This document shows, piece by piece, positions 1 to 6,083 of a stretch of DNA of 8,345 nt. The notes under the pieces were generated by a model, which was not told where the DNA came from, did not search any database, and saw only the letters and a list, made by a program, of their open reading frames with translations. Location of the stretch: assembly GCA_031284665.1 (NCBI GenBank), contig JAITXR010000226.1, positions 1 through 8,345 of the forward strand, read 5' to 3'. Within the stretch, counting starts at the first letter, position 1. Every line of letters begins with the position of its first letter. A program made the position numbers and the translations under genes. The DNA comes from Paludibacter sp. (lineage in GTDB: Bacteria; Bacteroidota; Bacteroidia; Bacteroidales; Paludibacteraceae).

Positions 1-185
1 TTATGCGCTTTGTATTCCAATTGCGCTGTACGAATGTCGATAAGTTGTTGAATAACAATTTCTTGACGTTCAGTTTTTTTGTTTTCAAACTCAATAGGTG
101 CAAGTATGCTGCGAATGCAAAAATACAGCAATAATCCTACCGCGCCGAAAAGCAAAAATTTTATTACCGCATTGCTTGTGTTCAT
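1..185 (-). CDS. Small membrane-anchored protein of unknown function, 3' end cut off by window edge
   Basis: The frame opens with an ATG at 185-183 and stays open for 61 codons to the left edge, so the C-terminus is missing. The translation starts MNTSNAVIKFLLFGAVGLLL, giving a short cytoplasmic head and one membrane segment at about residues 8-29. A charged stretch follows (EFENKKTERQEIVIQQL) and then IDIRTAQLEYKAH. I recall similar proteins in Bacteroidetes that have one N-terminal membrane helix and an 'RLxxIRxAxxxYK' segment, sometimes compared with pilin-like or secretion-associated proteins. That is memory of the family and I cannot confirm it. The gene is divergent from the Bat cluster, with a TAnnTTTG-type element just upstream (197-204) and a 9-bp repeat array further up. 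Being a real gene is likely because the hydrophobic/charged layout is coherent; its function is unknown. Confidence 0.6.
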   Translation of the reverse strand, partial: MNTSNAVIKFLLFGAVGLLLYFCIRSILAPIEFENKKTERQEIVIQQLIDIRTAQLEYKAH

Positions 186-196
186 TATTTTTTTTA

Positions 197-204
197 CAAA
201 ATTA
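197..204 (-). promoter_or_regulatory. Candidate -7 element for the leftward gene
   Basis: On the minus strand this reads TAATTTTG, matching the Bacteroidetes TAnnTTTG -7 consensus. It lies about 11 bases before the ATG at 185, so the leader would be very short. The nearest upstream TTTG is about 23 bases away, a little longer than usual. A second minus-strand match, TATTTTTG at 483-490, would give a leader of nearly 300 bases containing both palindromes. Either or neither may be used. Confidence 0.35.
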
Positions 205-232
205 GCATAATTAAATCGAAAAACATTCAAAA

Positions 233-268
233 AGTTTGAGTAGTTTGAATAGTTTGAGCAGTTTCCGG
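233..268. repeat. 9-bp tandem repeat, about 3.5 units (AGTTTGAGT family)
   Basis: Units on the plus strand are AGTTTGAGT, AGTTTGAAT, AGTTTGAGC and a diverged AGTTTCCGG. Read on the minus strand, towards the leftward gene, the unit is ACTnnTCAA. That is the same unit as in the array at 1760-1814 just before the DUF58 gene. Confidence 0.75.
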
Positions 269-287
269 CTTGTTTTCCTTAGTGCGT

Positions 288-311
288 AAAGGTGTCGAAT
301 TCGACACTTTT
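288..311. repeat. 24-nt inverted repeat with 16-bp perfect palindrome, GAATTC core
   Basis: The centre GTGTCGAATTCGACAC (292-307) is a perfect palindrome. It is extended on both sides by AAAG and TTTT, where the one non-match is a G-T pair that would be a G-U wobble in a plus-strand RNA. A plus-strand transcript could fold into a 10-bp stem with an AAUU loop followed by U residues, as in an intrinsic terminator, but no plus-strand gene lies upstream in this window. It could equally be a dimeric protein binding site. Confidence 0.7.
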
Positions 312-376
312 AAAAGCCGAATTATACATTAACTATTATGCCCCAATTGTTTTATTTCTTCATTCTTTGCATTTTT

Positions 377-400
377 AACTGTATGGAATTCCATACGGTT
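377..400. repeat. Second 24-nt inverted repeat with 16-bp perfect palindrome, GAATTC core
   Basis: The centre GTATGGAATTCCATAC (381-396) is a perfect palindrome, flanked by AACT and GGTT. The flanks pair except for one T-G, which would be a U-G wobble on a plus-strand RNA. It has the same length, ends (GT...AC), core (GAATTC) and wobble position as the element at 288-311, with centres 89 bp apart. The three-base arms inside differ (GTC versus ATG). Confidence 0.7.
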
Positions 401-625
401 AAAATTTGGATTATTGAATGTTTCCCAGATACCCAATTCTACTCAAACCTCTTAATTCCTAACACTTCTTTATTTGTTTTTGCAAAAATACAAAAAAAAC
501 TAAATTTTCTAACACTATCGTTTTATTTTCAAAATATAATAACAAATTAGCCCATCAAATTTTAATAAAATCTAAAATCGTGTTAATAGTAATTAAACAC
601 ACTACTAATAAACACATATAAGCAT

Positions 626-633
626 TATATTTG
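626..633 (+). promoter_or_regulatory. Probable -7 element of the Bat cluster promoter
   Basis: TATATTTG followed by CA matches the Bacteroidetes -7 consensus TAnnTTTG. It would start transcription about 7-10 bases downstream, leaving a leader of roughly 30 bases before the ATG at 672. No good TTTG -33 box is seen about 20 bases upstream, so the call rests on the -7 element and its position. Confidence 0.55.
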
Positions 634-671
634 CACTCCAAAACAAACAAACTTTATAAAAACAAATCAAT

Positions 672-1667
672 ATGGAACAAAATGTTGATATAAGAGAACT
701 TAATCAGAAAATTGAGCAACAATCTGCATTTGTCGATTCTATAGTAATGGGAATGGACAAAGTGATTGTGGGGCAAAAACACTTGGTGGATTCGCTGTTA
801 ATAGGCTTGCTGTCCGACGGACATATACTTCTCGAAGGAGTCCCCGGTTTGGCTAAAACCTTGGCAATCAAAACTCTTGCCGACCTTATCAAAGCCGATT
901 TCAGTCGTATTCAGTTTACCCCCGACCTTTTGCCTGCCGATGTGATTGGCACAATGATTTACAGTCAGAAAAAGGAAGAATTTAGTATTAAAAAAGGACC
1001 AATTTTTGCGAATTTTTTGCTTGCCGACGAAATAAACCGCGCACCGGCAAAAGTTCAAAGCGCACTGCTCGAAGCAATGCAGGAGCGTCAGGTAACAATC
1101 GGCGAAAATACATATCCGCTGCCTAATCCATTCCTTGTACTTGCCACGCAAAACCCAATAGAACAAGAAGGTACATATCCGTTGCCCGAAGCGCAAGTGG
1201 ATAGATTTATGCTCAAAGTAGTGATAAATTATCCGAAAAAGGAAGAGGAAAAACTCATTATCCGTCAAAATTTAGTTGCCGAAAAGCCAAAAATAGCACC
1301 AATACTAACGCCACAAGAAATAATCGCTGCTCGTGATGTAGTGCGCCAAGTTTATATTGACGAAAAAATTGAACGTTATATTGTTGATATTGTATTTGCT
1401 ACACGTTTCCCGCAGGATTACGAACTCGAAAATCTCAAGGAAATGATTCAATTCGGCGCATCGCCTCGTGCCTCAATAAATCTGGCACTTGCTGCACGCG
1501 CTTACGCATTTATAAAACGGCGTGGATATGTAATTCCCGAAGATGTGCGCTCTGTTTGCTACGACGTTTTGCGCCACAGAATTGGTTTGAGTTACGAGGC
1601 TGAGGCAAATAATATGACATCGGAAGAAATTATTACCGAAATTCTTAACGCGGTTGAAGTACCTTAA
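672..1667 (+). CDS. moxR: MoxR-family AAA+ ATPase, first gene of the Bat cluster
   Basis: This is a 331-residue AAA+ ATPase of the MoxR family, the usual length. Walker A is GVPGLAKT (residues 56-63), Walker B is LLADEIN (116-122), sensor 1 is ATQN (158-161), the arginine-finger segment is EAQVDRF (174-180), and the sensor 2 segment is GASPRAS (262-268) in the C-terminal helical lid. No membrane segment or signal peptide is present, so it is cytoplasmic. In this family the ATPase is believed to remodel or activate von Willebrand A proteins encoded next to it; here those are the DUF58 protein, BatA and BatB. The ATG at 672 follows a -7 element at a proper distance and gives the normal N-terminus. 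The gap to the next gene is 152 bp and contains short repeats, the widest spacing in the cluster, so an internal promoter there is possible. Confidence 0.95.
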   Translation: MEQNVDIRELNQKIEQQSAFVDSIVMGMDKVIVGQKHLVDSLLIGLLSDGHILLEGVPGLAKTLAIKTLADLIKADFSRIQFTPDLLPADVIGTMIYSQKKEEFSIKKGPIFANFLLADEINRAPAKVQSALLEAMQERQVTIGENTYPLPNPFLVLATQNPIEQEGTYPLPEAQVDRFMLKVVINYPKKEEEKLIIRQNLVAEKPKIAPILTPQEIIAARDVVRQVYIDEKIERYIVDIVFATRFPQDYELENLKEMIQFGASPRASINLALAARAYAFIKRRGYVIPEDVRSVCYDVLRHRIGLSYEAEANNMTSEEIITEILNAVEVP

Positions 1668-1690
1668 ATATAGAGTAAAGAGCAAAGATA

Positions 1691-1723
1691 GTGAATTAAC
1701 GATTAGTGATGAGTGATTAATGA
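1691..1723. repeat. Low-complexity GATTAGTGAT/GAGTGATTAA stretch
   Basis: The moxR-DUF58 spacer holds degenerate short repeats built from AGTGAT and ATTAA, for example GATTAGTGAT (1701-1710) followed by GAGTGATTAA (1711-1720). No gene or strong hairpin is visible. It looks like slipped-strand-type intergenic filler. Confidence 0.4.
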
Positions 1724-1759
1724 AGAACGGTAACAGCAACATCAACCCGTACTTTATGA

Positions 1760-1814
1760 ACTACTCAAACTACTCAAACATTCAAACTGTTCAAACATTC
1801 AACACGTTCAAACT
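1760..1814. repeat. 8-9 bp tandem repeat, about six units (ACTACTCAA family), abutting the DUF58 start
   Basis: Units in order are ACTACTCAA (1760-1768), ACTACTCAA (1769-1777), ACATTCAA (1778-1785), ACTGTTCAA (1786-1794), ACATTCAA (1795-1802) and CACGTTCAAACT (1803-1814). The array ends six bases before the ATG at 1820, so it makes up the immediate leader of that gene. It is the same unit family and the same orientation relative to the following gene as the array at 233-268. Confidence 0.8.
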
Positions 1815-1819
1815 AAAAA

Positions 1820-2686
1820 ATGGAAACAAGCGAAATCATACGAAAAGTACGGCAGATAGAGATTAAAACACGCGGGCTGTCGAAAAATATTTTTGCGGGC
1901 GAGTATCACTCTGCTTTCAAAGGTCGTGGTATGACTTTCTCGGAAATACGTGAATATCAATACGGAGACGATATTCGTTCTGTGGATTGGAATGTAACGG
2001 CGCGCTTTGGGCATCCTTACATCAAAATTTTTGAAGAGGAACGCGAACTGACCGTTATGCTTTTGGTGGATGTGTCGGGCAGTAAAGATTTTGGTACAAC
2101 AAAAAAAATGAAACGCGATATTTGCACTGAAATCGCTGCTACACTTGCTTTCTCGACTATTCAAAATAACGATAAAATTGGATTGATACTTTTTTCGGAT
2201 AAAATTGAAAAATTTATTCCGCCCAAAAAAGGACGTAAACACGTTTTGCATATCATTCGCGAACTTATTGATTTTACTCCCGAAAATAAGGAAACCGATG
2301 TTGCGGTAGCATTGCGATATATGACAAATATTATTAAACGAAGTTCAATCGCTTTTGTGATTTCCGATTTTATTGCGCCCGATTTTGAAAAAGAACTGCA
2401 AATTGCCAACCGCAAACACGATATTGTGGCTTTACAAATATTCGATATTCGCGAAACCGACCTGCCGGATGTGGGGCTGGTGAAACTCAAAGATGCCGAA
2501 ACAGGAAAACGAATTTGGGTTGATACTGCCGACCGCACACTGCGAAAGGCTTATCGACAACAATGGAGCGAAAGCCAACTCACACTGCAAAAAATGTTTA
2601 CCAAAGCAAGTGTGGATTCGGTGTCGATGAACACGGCTGACGATTATGTAAAAACTCTTTTGAAACTGTTCAAAATGAGAGGGTGA
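1820..2686 (+). CDS. DUF58 family protein (VWA-like), second gene of the Bat cluster
   Basis: This 288-residue protein has no signal peptide or membrane helix and is probably cytoplasmic. It carries the DUF58 signature around residues 46-62 (YQYGDDIRSVDWNVTAR). A VWA-like core follows with a MIDAS-type DxSxS at D84-V-S86-G-S88 (LLVDVSGS), and a second strand segment FVISDF at 179-184 whose D183 is placed like the later metal-site aspartate. DUF58 genes almost always follow moxR and are considered partners or clients of that ATPase. The chosen ATG gives the normal family start and directly follows the repeat array. It is followed after 31 bp by the next cluster gene. Family identity is secure; the biochemical role is not known for the family. 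Confidence 0.93.
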   Translation: METSEIIRKVRQIEIKTRGLSKNIFAGEYHSAFKGRGMTFSEIREYQYGDDIRSVDWNVTARFGHPYIKIFEEERELTVMLLVDVSGSKDFGTTKKMKRDICTEIAATLAFSTIQNNDKIGLILFSDKIEKFIPPKKGRKHVLHIIRELIDFTPENKETDVAVALRYMTNIIKRSSIAFVISDFIAPDFEKELQIANRKHDIVALQIFDIRETDLPDVGLVKLKDAETGKRIWVDTADRTLRKAYRQQWSESQLTLQKMFTKASVDSVSMNTADDYVKTLLKLFKMRG

Positions 2687-2717
2687 TTTTAATGTGCTAA
2701 TGTAAAACTTGAATTAG

Positions 2718-3641
2718 ATGAACAAAAGTTTAGTTACGATATTTTTGATTTTCACAGCATTGAATACTTTCAATGCTCAAAATTTTACTGTCGATTCCAA
2801 AATTGATTCTACTGTGATGTGGATTGGCAATCAAACTCGTCTGACTTTTACGGTCTCGCAACAAAAAGGGCAAATAGTTGAAACTCCGCTGTTTGGCGAC
2901 ACAATAACTGCTGCAATCGAAATTGTAGAAAGCCTGAAACCGGACACTAGCGAACAAGATGGCTATCTGAATATCAATCACAGTTATATAGTTACATCGT
3001 TTGACGATTCTTTGCTCTTTATCCCTCGCTATCCGTTTGTATGTGAGGGAGATACGGCTTGGAGCAAAACCCTTTCGCTCAAAGTTATTCAGCCTTTTGT
3101 AATCGATACGGCGTCGATGTCGATTACCGATATAAAGCCGGTTTATGCTCCGCCTTTTAACTGGAAAGGCTTAATAAAAACAGTATTACTCATACTTGCG
3201 GGCTTACTGATTTTGGCGGGCATTATCGTTCTTATTGTGATACTTACAAAGAAAAAACCGCAACAGCAAGGCGTTCCCGTTCCAAAAGAAATAATTCCAC
3301 CGCATATAATTGCATTACAAAAATTAGAAAAAATACGTAACGAAAAAATATGGCAACAAGGACGCATAAAAGAATATTATACTGAATTAACCGATGTTTT
3401 GCGCGAATATATCGAAATGAGATTTTTAGTTTCGACTTTTGAACAAACTTCGCACGAAATTGTTGATTCACTGCACTTTATTAAAACTGATTATGCCTCA
3501 TCGCTCAATTTATTAAAAGCAATTTTCAGCACTTCGGATTTAGTAAAATTTGCAAAATATATTCCGCAGCACAGCGAGAATATTCGCAGCCTTGATAACG
3601 CTTTTGAATTTATTAATACTACTTTAAAAAATGACATTTAA
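2718..3641 (+). CDS. Bat-cluster membrane protein: signal peptide, periplasmic domain, one TM, DUF4381-like tail
   Basis: The 307-residue protein begins with a signal peptide (MNKSLVTIFLIFTALNTFNA, likely cut after residue 20). About 130 residues of beta-rich periplasmic sequence follow, then one strong membrane helix at about 151-177 (GLIKTVLLILAGLLILAGII and onwards), a KKK stop-transfer, and a cytoplasmic helical tail. The tail (about 198-250) has the pattern ALQKLEKIRNEKIW...YYTELTDVLREYIEMRF, which I associate with DUF4381-like proteins found between DUF58 and batA genes. Its last 11 bases overlap the start of batA, indicating translational coupling. The topology suits a link between cytoplasmic MoxR/DUF58 and periplasm-facing BatA/BatB; that role is inference. 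It is not a full-length BatD, which is much longer with repeated beta domains. Confidence 0.85.
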   Translation: MNKSLVTIFLIFTALNTFNAQNFTVDSKIDSTVMWIGNQTRLTFTVSQQKGQIVETPLFGDTITAAIEIVESLKPDTSEQDGYLNINHSYIVTSFDDSLLFIPRYPFVCEGDTAWSKTLSLKVIQPFVIDTASMSITDIKPVYAPPFNWKGLIKTVLLILAGLLILAGIIVLIVILTKKKPQQQGVPVPKEIIPPHIIALQKLEKIRNEKIWQQGRIKEYYTELTDVLREYIEMRFLVSTFEQTSHEIVDSLHFIKTDYASSLNLLKAIFSTSDLVKFAKYIPQHSENIRSLDNAFEFINTTLKNDI

Positions 3642-4614
3642 TAATCCCGAATATTTGTTTTTACTCATTTTAATTGTGCCAACAGTATTTTGGTACATTA
3701 AAGAAATGCAACGCGAGGATGCGAGTTTGCAAATTTCGGCGCAACGTAATTTATCACAACAGAAGAAAAGTTTGCGCATCCGCCTGCGTCATTTGCCTTT
3801 TACTTTGCGAACGATAACTATTGCTTTAATAATATTAACCATTGCACGACCGCAACTTTCGAATTCGTGGCGCACCGAAAACACCGAAGGTATCGACATT
3901 ATGATTGCCCTTGACGTTTCCGGAACAATGCTTGCCGAAGACCTTAAACCCAATCGATTGGAAGCGTCTAAAAAAGTGGCAACAGAGTTTATCCTCTCGC
4001 GCCCCAACGACAATATAGGCTTGGTAGTTTTTGCCGGCGAAAGTTTTACACAATGCCCGCTTACTACCGACCACGCTGTGTTGGTTAATCTTTTTAACGG
4101 CATTAAATTCGGATTGATTGAGGACGGAACTGCTATCGGACTTGGATTGGCAAACGCCATAAACAGAATAAAAGTAAGCAAAGCAGTGTCGAAAGTAATT
4201 ATTTTGCTCACCGACGGCTCGAACAACAGGGGCGATATTGCGCCAATTACTGCCGCTGAAATTGCCAAAACTTTTGGCATTCGAGTTTATGCTATTGGAG
4301 TAGGCTCGCACGGCAAAGTTAACATTCCTGTACCTACGCCTTTTGGCACTCAATATCAACAAATGGACTCGGAATTTGACGAAGAAACGCTGCAAAATAT
4401 CGCACAAAAAACAGGCGGACAATATTTTCGCGCTACTAATAACGAAAAACTGCGCAGCATTTATCAGGAAATCGACCAAATGGAAAAAACCAAAATCAGC
4501 GTACGCGAATACAGCAAAAAAACCGAAATTTTCTTTATCTTTGCTATTGCTGCATTTTTTGCGATGGCACTCGAAATATTACTCAGAAATACGGTGTTCC
4601 GAAAAATACCTTAA
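3631..4614 (+). CDS. batA: BatA: membrane-anchored von Willebrand A protein
   Basis: The 327-residue protein has the BatA layout: an N-terminal hydrophobic segment (about 8-23, after the NPEYLFLL start), a second helix (about 58-73), a VWA domain (about 87-285), and a C-terminal helix (about 298-318). The MIDAS is intact: D95-V-S97-G-T99 (LDVSGTM), T167 in EDGTAIG, and D195 in LLTDGS. 'LAEDLKPNRLEASK' right after the first motif is typical of BatA/BatB. The VWA domain should face the periplasm. The ATG at 3631 lies inside the preceding gene's 3' end (11-bp overlap), and batB follows after 41 bp. The role of Bat proteins is described as aerotolerance or stress related, without a settled mechanism. 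BatA and BatB were told apart by order in the cluster and by the C-terminal tails. Confidence 0.92.
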   Translation: MTFNNPEYLFLLILIVPTVFWYIKEMQREDASLQISAQRNLSQQKKSLRIRLRHLPFTLRTITIALIILTIARPQLSNSWRTENTEGIDIMIALDVSGTMLAEDLKPNRLEASKKVATEFILSRPNDNIGLVVFAGESFTQCPLTTDHAVLVNLFNGIKFGLIEDGTAIGLGLANAINRIKVSKAVSKVIILLTDGSNNRGDIAPITAAEIAKTFGIRVYAIGVGSHGKVNIPVPTPFGTQYQQMDSEFDEETLQNIAQKTGGQYFRATNNEKLRSIYQEIDQMEKTKISVREYSKKTEIFFIFAIAAFFAMALEILLRNTVFRKIP

Positions 4615-4655
4615 TTATTGAATTGAATTTGGTCTAATTATAACTTTGAAACGAT

Positions 4656-5696
4656 ATGTTTAGATTTGCACATCCCGAATTTTTATTTTTATTACTGATA
4701 ATTCCTTTATTAGTGATAATTTTTGTGTTGGCAACAATCAAAAAACGGCAAAATTTAATAAAATTTGGCAATCTCGATTTATTGACCGAATTAATGCCTA
4801 ATGTTTCGAGTTTCCGCCCAAAACTGAAATTTACTCTTCAAACAATTGTTATTCTGCTTATTATTGTTGTTCTTGCACAGCCACAATTTGGCACTCGACT
4901 TCAAACCGAGAAACGCAAAGGAATTGAAGTTATGCTTGCTCTCGATGTTTCAAACTCGATGATGGCGCAGGATGTTCAGCCAAATAGACTTGAAAAATCA
5001 AAACAAATTATAGCCAAACTTATCGACGATATGAATAACGACAAAGTGGGAATGGCTGTTTTTGCGGGCGATGCTTACATTCAACTCCCTATTACTGTGG
5101 ATTATGTGTCGGCAAAAATGTTTCTGCAAAATATCTCGCCTACAATTGTACCTCGTCAAGGAACTGCTATTGGCAGTGCTATTGACCTGTGTATAAGGTC
5201 GTTTGGCGAAAAATCCGAAACAGGACGTGCCATTATCCTGATTACCGATGGCGAAAATCACGAGGACGACGCTGCCGGTGCTGCAAAACTCGCTCACGAA
5301 AAGGGTATCAACGTTTTTGTGGTTGGCATTGGGCGACCCGAAGGCGCACCTATTCCTATCGATGGCACAATGAGTTTCCGCAAAGATGCGCAGGGAAATG
5401 TGGTGGTGTCGAAACTCAACGAGGAAATGTGTAAAAATATCGCATCGGCAGGAGGTGGTGTGTATGTTCGCGCCGATAATACAAATAATGCCTACAAAAT
5501 TATCAGCACCGAAATCAGCAAACTTGCTAAAAGCGAAATCGAAACTCAAGTATTTTCGGACTTCAACGAACAATTTCAATCCTTTGCCTTTCTGGCTCTA
5601 TTCCTGCTAATTGCCGAATTTTTGATATTCGACCGCAAAAACAAGCGACTTAGCAAATTGCGTATTTTTGACCTGAAAGAAAAAATTACAAAATAA
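4656..5696 (+). CDS. batB: BatB: membrane-anchored von Willebrand A protein, last gene of this cluster
   Basis: The 346-residue protein is a paralogue of the preceding batA: HPEFLFLLLI start, membrane segments at about 8-27 and 59-76, VWA domain at about 88-295, and a final helix at about 308-326. The MIDAS is complete: D97-V-S99-N-S101 (LDVSNSM), T170 in RQGTAIG, and D198 in LITDGEN. The loop 'IPIDGTMSFRKDAQGNVVVS' with a later GGGVYVRA segment is characteristic of BatB. It ends 11 bp before the 3' end of a minus-strand pseudogene, so the cluster stops here on a convergent junction. In many Bacteroidetes batB is followed closely by batC (TPR) and batD/batE; none is present in the remaining 2.6 kb. 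No obvious terminator hairpin was found after the stop. Confidence 0.92.
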   Translation: MFRFAHPEFLFLLLIIPLLVIIFVLATIKKRQNLIKFGNLDLLTELMPNVSSFRPKLKFTLQTIVILLIIVVLAQPQFGTRLQTEKRKGIEVMLALDVSNSMMAQDVQPNRLEKSKQIIAKLIDDMNNDKVGMAVFAGDAYIQLPITVDYVSAKMFLQNISPTIVPRQGTAIGSAIDLCIRSFGEKSETGRAIILITDGENHEDDAAGAAKLAHEKGINVFVVGIGRPEGAPIPIDGTMSFRKDAQGNVVVSKLNEEMCKNIASAGGGVYVRADNTNNAYKIISTEISKLAKSEIETQVFSDFNEQFQSFAFLALFLLIAEFLIFDRKNKRLSKLRIFDLKEKITK

Positions 5697-5707
5697 TCGC
5701 AATACAA

Positions 5708-5911
5708 TTACGAATTACGAAAACTAACGCTCGGATGATTGTTGGTTGGTAGAACGGCAAGTTGGGAGGGTGGGCGGACTGCACCAAACGCTGTAACGAT
5801 TTTTTTTATCGCATCAGGAGTGCCAAAAGCAGCAAAATCGTCTATGAAAAATATTTTTCCGCGCCATTTTTTAATTATCCATTCTTTTATTTGATATTCA
5901 ACTGATTGCAT
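5708..5911 (-). pseudogene. 5' fragment of a DUF6088-like (AbiEi/winged-helix antitoxin-type) gene, truncated
   Basis: The frame runs 67 codons from the ATG at 5911. Residues 1-37 (MQSVEYQIKEWIIKKWRGKI then FFIDDFAAFGTPDAIKK) look like the N-terminal winged-helix segment of DUF6088/AbiEi-type proteins, where 'G..F...DF..FG...A+.KAL.RL..KG' is expected. After residue 37, at about 5801 in a run of eight A (minus strand), the pattern ends. The last 30 residues are proline-rich and unlike the family, which is normally around 200 residues or more. I therefore read it as a gene cut after its first helix-turn region. Its promoter (5973-6004) and an inverted repeat in the leader are still in place, so the stub may still be transcribed. 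The family assignment is from memory of the pattern and is moderate; a stand-alone small protein is the alternative. Confidence 0.55.
5758..5782. repeat. CAAGTTGGG-containing GC-rich motif, copy 1
   Basis: CAAGTTGGGAGGGTGGGCGG at 5758-5777 lies just past the breakpoint of the truncated DUF6088-like gene. It resembles the motif at 6046-6069 (CAAGTTGGGGAATGGCGGG). The two share the first nine bases exactly and a TGG(G)CGG further on. Both are richer in G than their surroundings. Confidence 0.45.
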
Positions 5912-5928
5912 ATACTTATTGCTGTTTT

Positions 5929-5963
5929 ATTTGTAACAAAATAATACTTTTTTTGTTACAAAT
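5929..5963. promoter_or_regulatory. Operator-like inverted repeat in the leader of the truncated DUF6088-like gene
   Basis: Two perfect 12-base arms, ATTTGTAACAAA (5929-5940) and TTTGTTACAAAT (5952-5963), are separated by 11 bases. They lie between the -7 element (5973-5980) and the ATG at 5911, so a protein bound there would sit at or just after the transcription start. The centres of the arms are 23 bp apart, about two helical turns, which suits a dimeric DNA-binding protein. As RNA it could form a 12-bp A/U-rich hairpin. Autoregulation by an antitoxin-type gene product would fit but is inference. Confidence 0.6.
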
Positions 5964-5972
5964 TTAATGCTG

Positions 5973-6004
5973 CAAAGATACAACATTTTTGGTAATTTAC
6001 GCAA
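5973..6004 (-). promoter_or_regulatory. Bacteroidetes-type promoter of the truncated DUF6088-like gene
   Basis: On the minus strand the -7 element is TATCTTTG (5980-5973) followed by CAGCA, a close match to TAnnTTTG. Exactly 20 bases upstream is TTGC (6004-6001), an acceptable -33 box. This is the best complete promoter in the window. The leader to the ATG at 5911 is about 55 bases and holds the inverted repeat at 5929-5963. Confidence 0.65.
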
Positions 6005-6045
6005 GCAAATTAGTTCTATTTTTCAAATATTACTTGAAACCCATA

Positions 6046-6069
6046 CAAGTTGGGGAATGGCGGGTGTCG
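6046..6069. repeat. CAAGTTGGG-containing GC-rich motif, copy 2
   Basis: CAAGTTGGGGAATGGCGGGT begins at 6046 and ends about 15 bases from the stop codon of the minus-strand 202-residue gene. It is an imperfect direct repeat of the motif at 5758-5782, 288 bp away. On the minus strand each copy follows the 3' end of a gene or gene fragment, as CCGCC...CCCAACTTG. Confidence 0.45.
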
Positions 6070-6083
6070 TTCGCATAATAATC

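Larger units (their letters stand above)
186..671. other. Divergent intergenic region, 486 bp, no convincing gene
   Basis: This AT-rich spacer separates the leftward gene at the window edge from the rightward Bat cluster. It contains a 9-bp tandem repeat (233-268), two GAATTC-cored palindromes (288-311 and 377-400), a 12-bp A/T palindrome centred on GC at 477-488, and promoter-like elements for both directions. A 70-codon open frame at 338-550 is rich in F, I, L and N as expected of chance translation of AT-rich DNA. It runs through one palindrome and resembles nothing I know, so I do not call it a gene. Confidence 0.7.

Noticed and set aside
233..268. CRISPR array from the short repeats at 233-268 or 1760-1814
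   Set aside because: The units are 8-9 bp and contiguous, with no unique spacers, and no cas gene is nearby.
288..311. Ordinary intrinsic terminator of an upstream plus-strand gene
   Set aside because: The stem and following T residues look right, but the only gene to the left is on the minus strand and starts at 185, so there is nothing to terminate on the plus strand in this window.
338..550. 70-codon plus-strand open frame before moxR
   Set aside because: It is low-complexity F/I/L/N-rich translation of AT-rich DNA, crosses a perfect palindrome, has no recognisable motif, and stops well before the Bat promoter.
3835..4479. 214-codon minus-strand open frame opposite batA, and a similar 193-codon one opposite batB (4998-5579)
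   Set aside because: Both are antisense shadows of well-conserved VWA genes, with cysteine-, histidine- and serine-rich implausible composition and no family resemblance.
5708..5801. Integron attC site after the truncated DUF6088-like gene
   Set aside because: AACGCT occurs near both ends, but as a direct repeat. No RYYYAAC/GTTRRRY inverted pair could be matched, and no integrase or cassette array is present.
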